Source: Dehalococcoidia bacterium (GTDB taxonomy: Bacteria > Chloroflexota > Dehalococcoidia > Lucifugimonadales > Lucifugimonadaceae). Taken from it: 64,000 bases of DNA. Positions 54,712 through 63,997 of the stretch are shown here, piece after piece. The stretch covers positions 1-64,000 of the forward strand of contig JAPYUX010000002.1 of NCBI GenBank assembly GCA_029940375.1, given 5' to 3'. The notes beneath the pieces were generated by a model. The model saw only the letters and a program-made list of their open reading frames with translations, searched no databases and was not told the DNA's origin. Both the position numbers and the translations under genes were made by a program. How positions within the stretch are numbered: the first letter of the stretch is position 1; each line of letters starts with the position of its first letter.

Positions 54712-55524
54712 ATGCAAAAATATTCCATAGAAATAGTTCCAAAACAAATTGAACGTTTGAAATATTTACCCAGAGATGTTTTTACTGAGGTTTATGTTGC
54801 ATATATACCTGGAGAAAAATATGAAAATATTGTTGAAGCATCTAAAAGTTTAATAAAAGATGGATTTAATGTCATACCTCATTGTCCAGCAAGAACTATA
54901 TCATCCAAGAAAGAACTTGATTCTTATCTTTCACAATTGTCATTTATTGGAGTGAAAAAAATTTTAACTCTTGCGGGCAGTGGTAATAATCACTTTGAAA
55001 TCACAAAAAATCCTAATAATATTTTCTCGAATACATTAGAAATGCTAGAAACTGGATTGTTTGAAAAATATCAATTTGAACAAATAAATATAGCTGGCCA
55101 CCCAGAGGGAAACCCAATGGATCCAGAATCTGATAAAAATCTTCAATTAAAATGTCAATGGTTGCACAATCATAATTTCAATTCTTCAATTGTGACCCAG
55201 TGGACTACTAATTTAGAATCAACTAATAAATGGATTCTTGATACAAAAGAAATGATAAAAAGTAAATTTGATAATAAAATATCCATTACTATAGGTATTG
55301 CAGGACCTGCAAAGCTAACAACTTTGATAAATTATGCAAAGATATGTGGAGTTGATGCCACTTCTATGATAATAAAAAACAAAAAATTAAGCCTAAGACA
55401 TTTGGTCAAACATAATCCTACAAAAATAATTTCTGAATTGAGAAATTATGATAGTTTACATTTTTTTCCTTTTGGAGGGATTAGAGAAATATGCAATTGG
55501 GTTAATGGAAAAGTGAAATCATAA
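54712..55524 (+). CDS. Methylenetetrahydrofolate reductase-like (MetF family) protein
   Basis: A 270-residue protein with the MetF TIM-barrel layout, starting with KYSIEIVPKQIERLKYLPRD, then ARTISSKKELDSYLSQL, a LTLAGSG segment (LALRGD position of MetF), NIAGHPEGNPMDPESDKNLQ (matches the AGYPE...H folate/FAD region), and FGGIREICNWV at the end. Shorter than MetF (about 296). It may reduce methylene- to methyl-tetrahydrofolate, or run the reverse. It is coupled by a one-base overlap to a pterin-dependent methyltransferase. Confidence 0.82.
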   Translation: MQKYSIEIVPKQIERLKYLPRDVFTEVYVAYIPGEKYENIVEASKSLIKDGFNVIPHCPARTISSKKELDSYLSQLSFIGVKKILTLAGSGNNHFEITKNPNNIFSNTLEMLETGLFEKYQFEQINIAGHPEGNPMDPESDKNLQLKCQWLHNHNFNSSIVTQWTTNLESTNKWILDTKEMIKSKFDNKISITIGIAGPAKLTTLINYAKICGVDATSMIIKNKKLSLRHLVKHNPTKIISELRNYDSLHFFPFGGIREICNWVNGKVKS

Positions 55525-56531
55525 TGTCAGATTTCATAATAATAGGCGAAAATATTCATACAACCAGATCAGTTAAAAGAGGAGGTATTCGTACAGCTGT
55601 AGTTGATGATAAAGAAGTACTTATATTTAACAAAAAAAATGACCAATTTGATTATATGGACATACCTGAAGTATTTAAAAATACACAACCTTACCAACAA
55701 GGTCAACTTAAGCATTTTATGATTGCTATATGGCAGGGAATTAATGGAGATCAAGAAAGAAAGAACCAAGGTATAAGTTATATAAGATCTGAAATTAAAA
55801 GACAAATAAATAACGGAGCTGCTTTTTTAGATATTAATGTTGACGAGTATAGCTATAAACTTGATCAGCAAATTACTGCAATGAAATGGGTTGTAGGTAT
55901 TATGAAAGAATTTTCTGATGTCCCTCTTTCAATTGATTCTTCAAATATAGATATTATTAAAGAAGGGCTTATTGAATATAATAATATAAAAAGACCTCTG
56001 GTTAATTCATTGTCTTTGGAAAGAGTTGATTTATTAGATATTATTGTAGAACAGAATTGTAAAGTTGTTGTGAGTGCTGCAAGTGAAAGTAGCATGCCGG
56101 AATCTTCAGATGAAAGAATTACAAATTTATCAAAAATTATGGAGATTTCTCTATCAAAAGGAATAAAAGAAGAAGATATATTTATAGATCCCTTGGTTTT
56201 TCCAATTTCAGTGGCTTCAAATTATGGGAATGATGTTCTGGAAGCGATAAACAAAATTAGAAACATTTGGCCTAAAGTGAACATTACAGGAGGTATGAGT
56301 AATATATCTTTTGGGCTACCGAAAAGAAGATTGATAAATGATGTTTTCATTCACATGGCTATTAAAAATGGAGCTAATTCTGGAATTATAAACCCAATAG
56401 AATCAAAATTGGATAGAATAATCAATATGAATCAAAATGTAAATCAGTATAAAATAACAAAAAATATGTTAGAAGGTAATGACGAATTTTGTACAGAATA
56501 TCTGACAGCTTATAGAGAAAATAAACTTTAA
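55524..56531 (+). CDS. Pterin-binding methyltransferase (AcsE/MetH-folate-domain type)
   Basis: A 335-residue TIM-barrel protein of the pterin-binding family. It has IIGENIHTT, NNGAAFLDINVDE, PLSIDSSN, RPLVNSLSLE, IFIDPLVFPIS and VNITGGMSNISFGLPKRRL, the features of methyltetrahydrofolate:corrinoid methyltransferases and of the MetH folate domain. An N-terminal insertion (about 20-75) is extra. No cobalamin-binding protein is next to it. Together with the MetF-like gene it should move C1 groups between a corrinoid-bound methyl donor and tetrahydrofolate. Confidence 0.86.
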   Translation: MSDFIIIGENIHTTRSVKRGGIRTAVVDDKEVLIFNKKNDQFDYMDIPEVFKNTQPYQQGQLKHFMIAIWQGINGDQERKNQGISYIRSEIKRQINNGAAFLDINVDEYSYKLDQQITAMKWVVGIMKEFSDVPLSIDSSNIDIIKEGLIEYNNIKRPLVNSLSLERVDLLDIIVEQNCKVVVSAASESSMPESSDERITNLSKIMEISLSKGIKEEDIFIDPLVFPISVASNYGNDVLEAINKIRNIWPKVNITGGMSNISFGLPKRRLINDVFIHMAIKNGANSGIINPIESKLDRIINMNQNVNQYKITKNMLEGNDEFCTEYLTAYRENKL

Positions 56532-56535
56532 ATAA

Positions 56536-57447
56536 ATGTTTTTTATTAGATATATAATATGGTTATTGGGTTTCATCGGTGATATAACGAATGAATTCCT
56601 TGATAAAAATATCCCTTTCATGTCTGCAGCAATTTCTTTTTATGCTTTTTTTTCATTATTTCCGTTATTATTAGCATTGATCATTATTTTCTCTTTATTT
56701 TTTGGTATAAAAGGTTTTGAACAACTATTAATTGACTCAGTAAAAGACTTTATTCCAATTCTTGATGAACAAGATGATGCTTTTATTAAAACTTTTTTTG
56801 ATAGTTTGACTTCAAAAAGGTTTATAACAAGTGCAATTGCAGCACTTGGTCTCTTGATTGCTTCTACCGCCGTATTTAGTAGTGTTAGAAAAAGTATAAA
56901 TGCAATATGGGGTATAGAAAAGAAACGAACATTTATTCAAGAAAGAGCTATTGATTTCACTTTAATTTTTTTTGCTTCCTCATTACTCCTGATTTCATTT
57001 ATTCTTACAACTGGTTTAAGTTTTCTTAGTGAATTAATAACAATAACCTTTCCTGATTCTCCACTCAGAGATCCAACTATTTGGAGTAGATTAACGTTAC
57101 TGATTCCACCTTTATTGACTTTTTTGGTATTTTTTATTTGTTTATGGTGGCTACCAAATGTAAAGTTAAGATTTATAGACGTTTTTCCTGCAGCTTTTCT
57201 TGCTGCAATTGCTGAAGAAATAAACAAAATGGTTTTCATATTATATTTGAGAAACTTTAGTGGAATTTCTGGTTCGATTTACGGTGGAGTCAGTGCAATT
57301 ATAGTTTTGATGGCTTTTATTTATATATCAGCAATTATTTTGTTAATTGGAGCGCAAATTACAGCAAGATTTACTGTTTATCTTTCTGTAAGAAAACTAA
57401 ATAAACAAAATAAAATATTAAAATTAAGTTTAGATAGGTTAAATTAA
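56536..57447 (+). CDS. YihY/BrkB (UPF0761) family membrane protein
   Basis: A 303-residue integral membrane protein with about six helices. It has MSAAISFYAFFSLFPLLLAL, SSVRKSINAIWGIEKKRTF, YLRNFSGISGSIYGGVSAII and IYISAIILLIGAQITARF, all typical of the YihY/BrkB family. Function is unsettled (not RNase BN). Its stop codon interlocks with that of the convergent ileS. Confidence 0.92.
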   Translation: MFFIRYIIWLLGFIGDITNEFLDKNIPFMSAAISFYAFFSLFPLLLALIIIFSLFFGIKGFEQLLIDSVKDFIPILDEQDDAFIKTFFDSLTSKRFITSAIAALGLLIASTAVFSSVRKSINAIWGIEKKRTFIQERAIDFTLIFFASSLLLISFILTTGLSFLSELITITFPDSPLRDPTIWSRLTLLIPPLLTFLVFFICLWWLPNVKLRFIDVFPAAFLAAIAEEINKMVFILYLRNFSGISGSIYGGVSAIIVLMAFIYISAIILLIGAQITARFTVYLSVRKLNKQNKILKLSLDRLN

Positions 57448-60400
57448 TTTTTTTTGATGAATAGCCTTATTTTCTTTTCTTCAGAGATATTAATTTCTTC
57501 AGTTTCTTTGAGTTCTTGAATTTTTATCGATTTTGCAAGTGAATTGATTGATATGTAATCCTTAAATTGTTTGATCGAACTTTGAACTTGTGTGTCTCCC
57601 CAAATAATTACATTTATTTCATCAGAAATATCAAAATTTAGATCTTTTCTTTTATTTTGAATCGTTCTAAGTACATCTCTTGCTATTCCTTCTTTTATTA
57701 ATTCTTGATTTAATTCTAGCTTTAGGGATGCTACAATTTCTCCTTTATTTATTTCTTCAGACTGTGTACCTGGCATTGATTCTTTTTCTATTGAATATTC
57801 ATCCTCTAATAAAATATATTTTCTTATTTTTGCTGTTCCATCTTCGTTAATTTTCCATTCATAATTATTAGCACCTTCTAAACAATCTTTAATGTTCTTA
57901 CCTAATTTAGGTCCTAATTTTCTAAGATCGATAGTTAATTTTTCCTTATATAAAGAATCAGAATCTTTCTGGATAATGATATTTTTTATATTTATTTCTT
58001 CTAAAATATAATCTTTAAATTCCAAAATCCATTCTAAATTTTCTCCTACAAGAATAATTTCTTCTAATGGTTGCCTGACTCGAATATTATTAGATTTTCT
58101 TATAGATAGACCTGCTGAACATATTTCCCTAATAATGTCCATTTTATTTAAAAAATCATCATCCTTAGGGAAAAAATCAGTAGTTGGCCAATTCAACAGA
58201 TGCACGCTTTTTCCACCTGTTAATTTAGTATAAATTTCTTCAGAAATCAATGGCATTAATGGAGATAACACTTTAGTTATATTTAATAATACGGTGAATA
58301 AAGTATCGTAGGCATTGCTTGAGTCTTTATTATCTGCATGTTTCCAAAACCTTGGTCTACTTCTACGTATATACCAATTGTTTATCGCATCTATGAAATT
58401 TGGGACTGATTGGCATGCACCTGCAATATCATAATTTGAAAGATTATTTTCAATAGAATTTATTAATTCCTTAGTTTTCAGCAAAGCATATAAATCTAAA
58501 GGATTTTCAGATGTATAATTTTCCTTAGCCTTTATCCCTTCTGCATTTGCATATAAACAGAAGAAATAGAAAGCATTCCATAAGGGTGTTATTATTAATC
58601 TTTGTGTATCAGAGATCCCCTTACCTTCCATATCTATTTGTAGATTTTGACCCTTAAGAATTGGCGATGCCGCAAAAAACCACCTTAAGGAATCTGATCC
58701 AAATTTTTTCCAAATTAATTCAGGCTCAGGATAATTTCTAAGTTTTTTTGATAACTTTACTCCATTTTTATCTAGAACTATTCCATGGCATATACAATTT
58801 TTGAATGGGGGTTTATCAAAAATAGCTGTACTTAATACCATCATAGTGTAAAACCATCCTCGTGTTTGACCTATGTATTCGACAATAAAATCTGCAGGAA
58901 AATGTGATTCAAACCAACTCTTATTTTCAAAAGGATAATGTACTTGGGCAAAAGGCATAGAGCCAGATTCAAACCAACAATCAAATACTTCAGAGACTCT
59001 CTTCATTGTACTTTTTCCAGTTGGATCATCTGGATTTGGCCTAGTTAATTTATCTATAAAAGGTCTATGAAGATTTGTTGGCTTTACCTGAAAATCTTTT
59101 TCAAGATCTTCCAAACTTCCATATACATCAACTCGTGGATATTTTGGATCATCTGATTTCCAAACTGGGATAGGTGAACCCCAAAACCTGTTTCTACTTA
59201 TTGACCAATCTTTTGCACCTTCAAGCCATTTTCCAAATGTACCTTCTTTTATATGATTTGGGACCCAATTAATCCCTTGATTCAATTCAACCATCCTTTC
59301 TTTAAATGAAGAAACATTTACATACCAAGAATTTACAGATTTATATATTAAAGGCTCGTCAGTTCTCCAACTATGAGGATAATTATGTGTGTATTTTTCT
59401 TTTTTAAAAAGTGTATTTTTTTCTTGTAGATACAAAATTATTTTTTCATTTGTATCAAAAACATTGATTCCGTAATAATCAGTTACTTCTTTCGTAAATC
59501 TACCTTGATCATCTACAGGACACACTAATTGTATGTTATTTTCTTCACAAACTATTTGATCATCTTCACCAAAGCCTGGTGCCATGTGGACAATTCCTGT
59601 CCCTTCTTCAGTATTAACAAAATCTGCAGATAACACGCGAAATGAATTTTTATTAGCTTTAAAATAAGAGAAAATAGGTTCATATTTTGTTCCCAAAATC
59701 TTTTCACCTTTGATTTTTTTAATAATTTTCATATCTTTTAGTTCTTCAGTGAAATTTTCCAAAACATTAGAAGCAATGATAAAATTTTCATTGTTTTTGG
59801 TGATTAGTGAATAATCTATATTTTTCCCAACTGCACATGCTAGATTGGAAGGTAAAGTCCAGGGTGTGGTAGTCCAAGCTAATAAGTAGGATTTATGATT
59901 ATTGTTAAAATCTAAATTTGTTTCTGTGATTTCAAATTTAACAGTTACAGCAGGATCGATCCTCTCTCTGTATGAATCATCTAGCCTTGTTTCAAAATTT
60001 GACAGAGGAGTTTCTGCTTTCCACGAATATGGCATAACCCTATCTTTTTCATAAATCAATCCTTTATCCCAAAGTTGTTTAAATGCCCACATGACGGATT
60101 CCATATAATTTAAATCCATAGTTTTATAATCATTGACAAAATCTACCCATCTTGCTTGTCTTCCTACCGTTATTTCCCATTCTTTTGTATATTTCATAAC
60201 AGATTCTTTGCAATGGTTATTGAAATTTTCCACTCCAAATTCTTGTATCTGTTTTCGACCAGAAATTCCTAATTCTTTCTCTGATTCCATCTCTGCTGGT
60301 AAACCGTGACAATCCCAACCAAATCTTCTATCAACTTTATTACCCATCATAGTTTGAAATCTTGGAATTATATCTTTTACAAATCCTGTCAGTAAATGAC

Positions 60401-60593
60401 CATAATGAGGAAGTCCATTTGCAAAAGGAGGGCCATCATAAAATACAAACTCCTTCGAATCCTTTCTATTTGATAAGGATTCCATAAAAGTTTTTTCTTT
60501 ATTCCACTTAATAAGAATTTCTTCCTCAATATTAGGGAATGAAACGGAAGATTCAATTTCTGGATAATATTTTTTGTTTTCTAAAGATTTCAT
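57444..60593 (-). CDS. ileS: Isoleucyl-tRNA synthetase, eukaryote-like (IleS2) type
   Basis: A 1049-residue class I synthetase. It has the HIGH-type motif in GLPHYGHLLTGFVKD, FGWDCHGLPAEMESEKELG, editing-domain segments (LAWTTTPWTLPSN), and the KMSKS loop KNGVKLSKKLRNYPEP. The HYGH and KLSKK forms, lack of the C-terminal zinc-finger, and long C-terminal domain place it in the eukaryote-like IleS2 branch, known for low sensitivity to mupirocin. It is followed (upstream on this strand) by a small conserved-looking gene. Confidence 0.96.
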   Translation of the reverse strand: MKSLENKKYYPEIESSVSFPNIEEEILIKWNKEKTFMESLSNRKDSKEFVFYDGPPFANGLPHYGHLLTGFVKDIIPRFQTMMGNKVDRRFGWDCHGLPAEMESEKELGISGRKQIQEFGVENFNNHCKESVMKYTKEWEITVGRQARWVDFVNDYKTMDLNYMESVMWAFKQLWDKGLIYEKDRVMPYSWKAETPLSNFETRLDDSYRERIDPAVTVKFEITETNLDFNNNHKSYLLAWTTTPWTLPSNLACAVGKNIDYSLITKNNENFIIASNVLENFTEELKDMKIIKKIKGEKILGTKYEPIFSYFKANKNSFRVLSADFVNTEEGTGIVHMAPGFGEDDQIVCEENNIQLVCPVDDQGRFTKEVTDYYGINVFDTNEKIILYLQEKNTLFKKEKYTHNYPHSWRTDEPLIYKSVNSWYVNVSSFKERMVELNQGINWVPNHIKEGTFGKWLEGAKDWSISRNRFWGSPIPVWKSDDPKYPRVDVYGSLEDLEKDFQVKPTNLHRPFIDKLTRPNPDDPTGKSTMKRVSEVFDCWFESGSMPFAQVHYPFENKSWFESHFPADFIVEYIGQTRGWFYTMMVLSTAIFDKPPFKNCICHGIVLDKNGVKLSKKLRNYPEPELIWKKFGSDSLRWFFAASPILKGQNLQIDMEGKGISDTQRLIITPLWNAFYFFCLYANAEGIKAKENYTSENPLDLYALLKTKELINSIENNLSNYDIAGACQSVPNFIDAINNWYIRRSRPRFWKHADNKDSSNAYDTLFTVLLNITKVLSPLMPLISEEIYTKLTGGKSVHLLNWPTTDFFPKDDDFLNKMDIIREICSAGLSIRKSNNIRVRQPLEEIILVGENLEWILEFKDYILEEINIKNIIIQKDSDSLYKEKLTIDLRKLGPKLGKNIKDCLEGANNYEWKINEDGTAKIRKYILLEDEYSIEKESMPGTQSEEINKGEIVASLKLELNQELIKEGIARDVLRTIQNKRKDLNFDISDEINVIIWGDTQVQSSIKQFKDYISINSLAKSIKIQELKETEEINISEEKKIRLFIKKN

Positions 60594-60600
60594 TTAAACT

Positions 60601-60882
60601 TTATTCCCAATAATCCTTAGATATAGTTTCTATTACTTCTTGATTTTCCAGTTCAACACCAGCATCAGATCTTTTTTTTGTGATATCTTCACGTTTCGTT
60701 AGTACTTCAAATTTTGATGGGTCTTTAACTTTTGTAACGTCATACACTTTAGGTTTATCAGAGTTAGTGCCTGCCCAAAGTATTTTTGTACCTAGCTCAT
60801 TCAAGTCAGGTTCAATCTCTTTGTACATTTTGAACCAAGCATCAAAGCCTTTAGTAATTTTAAAAGTTGATAAGAATTTCAT
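60601..60882 (-). CDS. Small protein, possibly DUF3764-like
   Basis: A 93-residue protein, 7 bases upstream of ileS. It begins FLSTFKITKGFDAWFKMYKE, a pattern like short ferredoxin-fold DUF3764 proteins, then GTKILWAGTNSDKPKVYDVT and a Lys/Glu-rich tail. A strong AAGGAGG precedes it but at 12 bases from the ATG; an in-frame TAA directly before the ATG rules out an earlier start. Function unknown. The family likeness is weak. Confidence 0.65.
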   Translation of the reverse strand: MKFLSTFKITKGFDAWFKMYKEIEPDLNELGTKILWAGTNSDKPKVYDVTKVKDPSKFEVLTKREDITKKRSDAGVELENQEVIETISKDYWE

Positions 60883-60940
60883 TTATATTTATATCCTCCT
60901 TATGTATTTTATAATTTTACAATTGAATGGTATAAAAATA

Positions 60941-61765
60941 CTATAAATTAAATACTGATATTGGATTGTAAGAAAAAATATGTTTTTTTTCTATGTCAGT
61001 TAAATAATCTGTTTGTTTCAAACATTTATTCAAATCGATTAATGGAAAATCAGAAGCAAATAAAATTTTGTTAATAGATGAACTTAAGATTGATGTTCTA
61101 TATATACTTTTATCATAAAGAAAAGGTTGAGCAGCACTGTCATAATATACATTGGTGAATATTTTTTTTATTTCTGGCATTTGTTCATAAAAAACTAAAC
61201 CACCACCAAAATGAGAAAATATGAAAATATTATCTTGATTTTTTTCTACTAATTTAAACAAAAATTTGGGATATGACCTTCCCTTTCCTCTATATTTGTG
61301 ACCTAGAGGTTCGGAACCATGAATAATTATTGGCAAATTATAATGTAAAGCTATTTTTAAAATATTATTAAAAATTTTGTTATCCAAAATATTTTCTAAA
61401 TTATTAATGTGTAATTCTCCTATCCCTTTTACACCTTTGGATATACATCTTAAAAGTTCTTCTTCAGATTTTTTTGAATTTATATCTAAACTACAAAAAG
61501 GTATTATTTCCTCTGGGAATTGTTTTTTTGAAAGTAAGATATAATCATTAACCATGATTGCTAATTCGTGATTAGTCCAACCAAAACCAGCAGTTACTGA
61601 TTTATTTATACCATTTTTTTGCATTTGCTTAATTAATTGTTCTGCTTGAACAATTTTGGTATTTTTATCAAAAAAATCATTAAAAATAGAATCTAATCTT
61701 TTAAATTGATTTAAATTTTTTGAAATTTCTTCAGGGAGTATGTGAGTAAGTGAATCAATTATCAT
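60941..61765 (-). CDS. Amidohydrolase-family (amidohydrolase 2) TIM-barrel hydrolase
   Basis: A 274-residue metal-dependent hydrolase of the PF04909 kind. The N-terminal DSLTHILPEE retains one His of the usual DxHxH; the central PIIIHGSEPLGHKYRGKG supplies His, IFSHFGGGLVF another, and ILFASDFPLIDL the Asp. The family includes decarboxylases and lactonases. The altered first metal motif leaves function open. Divergent from the DUF362 gene. Confidence 0.82.
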   Translation of the reverse strand: MIIDSLTHILPEEISKNLNQFKRLDSIFNDFFDKNTKIVQAEQLIKQMQKNGINKSVTAGFGWTNHELAIMVNDYILLSKKQFPEEIIPFCSLDINSKKSEEELLRCISKGVKGIGELHINNLENILDNKIFNNILKIALHYNLPIIIHGSEPLGHKYRGKGRSYPKFLFKLVEKNQDNIFIFSHFGGGLVFYEQMPEIKKIFTNVYYDSAAQPFLYDKSIYRTSILSSSINKILFASDFPLIDLNKCLKQTDYLTDIEKKHIFSYNPISVFNL

Positions 61766-61801
61766 TTTATTATTCTTTTTTTTATTTATAATTTAATAAT
61801 T

Positions 61802-62920
61802 ATGACAAAAAATAAAATTGATAGTAGTAAATTTGGTGAAGTTTTTATCACAAAAACTTCACCTGAAAATGTTATTAATGATTATCATGAATTGCTCTCT
61901 AAAGCTAAAATACATAAGAAATTTAACCTTAATACCCATACTTTACTTAAAGCTAATATTTCTTGGCAACATTATTTTCCTGCTTGTTCAACTGCTCCTT
62001 GGCAATTAGATGGAGTTATACGAGGACTTAGGTCTCTTAATTTCAAGAAACTAGAAGTTGCACATAATGGAACAGTAGTTGTAAATGCAACAGAAGGTAA
62101 AATAAACAATGGTTTTTATGCAATTGAAAATGATTTGTCTATTCCCAGTACAATTCTAGATCAACCTGATCAAGAATGGGTACAGTATAGACCAAAAGAG
62201 AAAATGATTGTGTTGGATAAAATATATAAAGATGGAATATTAATACCCAAGAAACTAATCGGAACCAATATAATTCACCTTCCAACAGTCAAGACACATG
62301 TTTTTACGACAATAACAGGTGCTATGAAGAATGCATTTGGAGGACTATTACATCAAAATAGACACTGGGCTCATAGAGATATACACAACACTTTGGTTGA
62401 TCTTTTAAAAATACAGTATGAAATTCATCAGAATATATTTGCTGTAATGGATGGTACATTTGCTGGAGATGGACCAGGTCCAAGAGCGATGAATTTTAAG
62501 GAGAAAAATATACTTTTGGCTTCTTATGACCAAGTAGCTATTGACGCAATTGCTGCCAAATTAATGGGCTTTGATCCAATGAGTATTCCGAAAATCAGAA
62601 TCGCACATGAAAATGAATTAGGAATTGGGAACCCAAGGGATATAAAAATTACGGGAAATTCTATAGAAAAAATAAACTGGGGGTTTACTGATACGAAGAA
62701 CACATTTGCCAGTCGAATTCAAAAATTAATTTATTGGGGGCCATTGAGGCCCTTGGAAAAATTTTTATTACGTACATTTTTGGTTAACTTTTCATTTATG
62801 GCTTCAAATTTATATCATAATGTTTACTGGTTGAAATTTATAGGAAAACGAAGAATACGAGATGCTTTTGATACTCAGTGGGGGAAACTACTAAAAAACT
62901 ATAAAATCATAAAACCATAA
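61802..62920 (+). CDS. DUF362 family protein
   Basis: A 372-residue DUF362 protein. It has LPTVKTHVFTTITGAMKNAFGG, the family hallmark, plus an AVMDGTFAGDGPGPR segment and a LASYDQVAIDAIAAKLMGF helix. Many DUF362 proteins carry ferredoxin-like cysteine clusters; none is seen here. Function unknown; some relatives are linked to iron-sulfur or archaeal lipid metabolism. The C-terminal 60 residues (SRIQKLIYWGPLRPLEKF...) are hydrophobic/aromatic and may associate with membranes. Convergent with trxB. Confidence 0.88.
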   Translation: MTKNKIDSSKFGEVFITKTSPENVINDYHELLSKAKIHKKFNLNTHTLLKANISWQHYFPACSTAPWQLDGVIRGLRSLNFKKLEVAHNGTVVVNATEGKINNGFYAIENDLSIPSTILDQPDQEWVQYRPKEKMIVLDKIYKDGILIPKKLIGTNIIHLPTVKTHVFTTITGAMKNAFGGLLHQNRHWAHRDIHNTLVDLLKIQYEIHQNIFAVMDGTFAGDGPGPRAMNFKEKNILLASYDQVAIDAIAAKLMGFDPMSIPKIRIAHENELGIGNPRDIKITGNSIEKINWGFTDTKNTFASRIQKLIYWGPLRPLEKFLLRTFLVNFSFMASNLYHNVYWLKFIGKRRIRDAFDTQWGKLLKNYKIIKP

Positions 62921-62942
62921 GGAGATCAATAGTTCAATTTTT

Positions 62943-63893
62943 TTATGAAGTTTCCATTAAGAAGTTATACGAACTTAATGCTGCAATCGCCCCTTGAGAT
63001 GCAGCAGTAATAGTTTGTTTTAAATTAGAACTGTTTGTGATGTCTCCTGCCGCATAGATGCCTTCAATATTTGTTCTTTGATCTTTATCAACTATGATTT
63101 CATTAGTTTGTGAATCTAATTTTATATTTAATTTTTTCGGTATTTCAATTCTAGGATCAGCTCCTGCTTCAATCATTAACCCATGTGTAGCAAAAATTTT
63201 TTCACCCTTAAATTCATTCTCTAGTTTTACTTTCTCTAATCCTTTTATTTCATCTCCAATCAATTCAACAACAGTATTATTTAGGATTAATTTAATATTA
63301 TGAGTGCTATTTAGAGTATCAATTAATATTGGTTCTGGCCTCCATAGTTTTTCTCCTCTATATACTAAGAAAACAGTTTTAGCATATTTCGAAAGTAAAA
63401 TTGAACCTTCTACTGCAGCATTTCCTCCACCAATAACTATCGCCATATCCTTGTTTTTATATAAAGGTGCATCACAAGTTGAACAATAAGAAATTCCTTT
63501 TCCTATCCATTCTTCTTCATTTTTCAGACCTAATTTTCTTCGTTCTCTTCCTATAGCTAAAATAACTGATTTGGCATATATTGTTTCGTTATTTTCAAGA
63601 TAACAAGTAAATGACCCTTCAGTTTTTTCAATAGAACTTACATTTGATTCTATAATTGGGACATCTAAATTTATTACCTGATTTTTAAACTCAAGCATTA
63701 GATCAAATCCATCAATTTCTGCGTTTCCAGGGTAATTTTCTATAATGCCTCCTATCGCAGTTTCACCTCCGAATTCTTGACCTACAATTACTGTTTTCAT
63801 TTGATATCTTGCAGCATAAAGTCCTGCAGCGTATCCTGCAGCTCCCTGACCAGCAATTAACAAGTCTATTGATTTATTATTTGAATTTTCCAT
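62943..63893 (-). CDS. trxB: Thioredoxin reductase
   Basis: A 316-residue low-molecular-weight thioredoxin reductase. FAD loop LIAGQGAAGYAAGLYAARY, redox pair CSTCDAPLY (about 137-145), NADPH loop VIGGGNAAVEGSILL and C-terminal GIYAAGDITNSS. It reduces thioredoxin with NADPH. TrxB can also reduce selenium compounds, a possible but unproven link to the selD gene elsewhere in the window. No thioredoxin gene is adjacent. Confidence 0.92.
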   Translation of the reverse strand: MENSNNKSIDLLIAGQGAAGYAAGLYAARYQMKTVIVGQEFGGETAIGGIIENYPGNAEIDGFDLMLEFKNQVINLDVPIIESNVSSIEKTEGSFTCYLENNETIYAKSVILAIGRERRKLGLKNEEEWIGKGISYCSTCDAPLYKNKDMAIVIGGGNAAVEGSILLSKYAKTVFLVYRGEKLWRPEPILIDTLNSTHNIKLILNNTVVELIGDEIKGLEKVKLENEFKGEKIFATHGLMIEAGADPRIEIPKKLNIKLDSQTNEIIVDKDQRTNIEGIYAAGDITNSSNLKQTITAASQGAIAALSSYNFLMETS

Positions 63894-63929
63894 AAAACTT
63901 TTCTTATTTTAGATAATAAAAGATAATTT

Positions 63930-63997
63930 TTGAATATGTATTTTATAAGTTTAGAATACTAATTATATTATAATTACTATAAATTGTAGTAGAGGAG
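63930..63997 (+). promoter_or_regulatory. Candidate promoter and ribosome site for a gene beyond the window
   Basis: A TTGAAT (63930-63935) and TAGAAT (63952-63957), 16 bases apart, could form a promoter; a second TATAAT sits at 63969-63974. GAGGAG at 63992-63997 looks like a ribosome binding site for a + strand gene just past 64000. Confidence 0.35.

Noticed and set aside
62943-63893. Selenocysteine in thioredoxin reductase
   Set aside because: The redox pair is an ordinary CSTC motif and no in-frame TGA or C-terminal extension is present.
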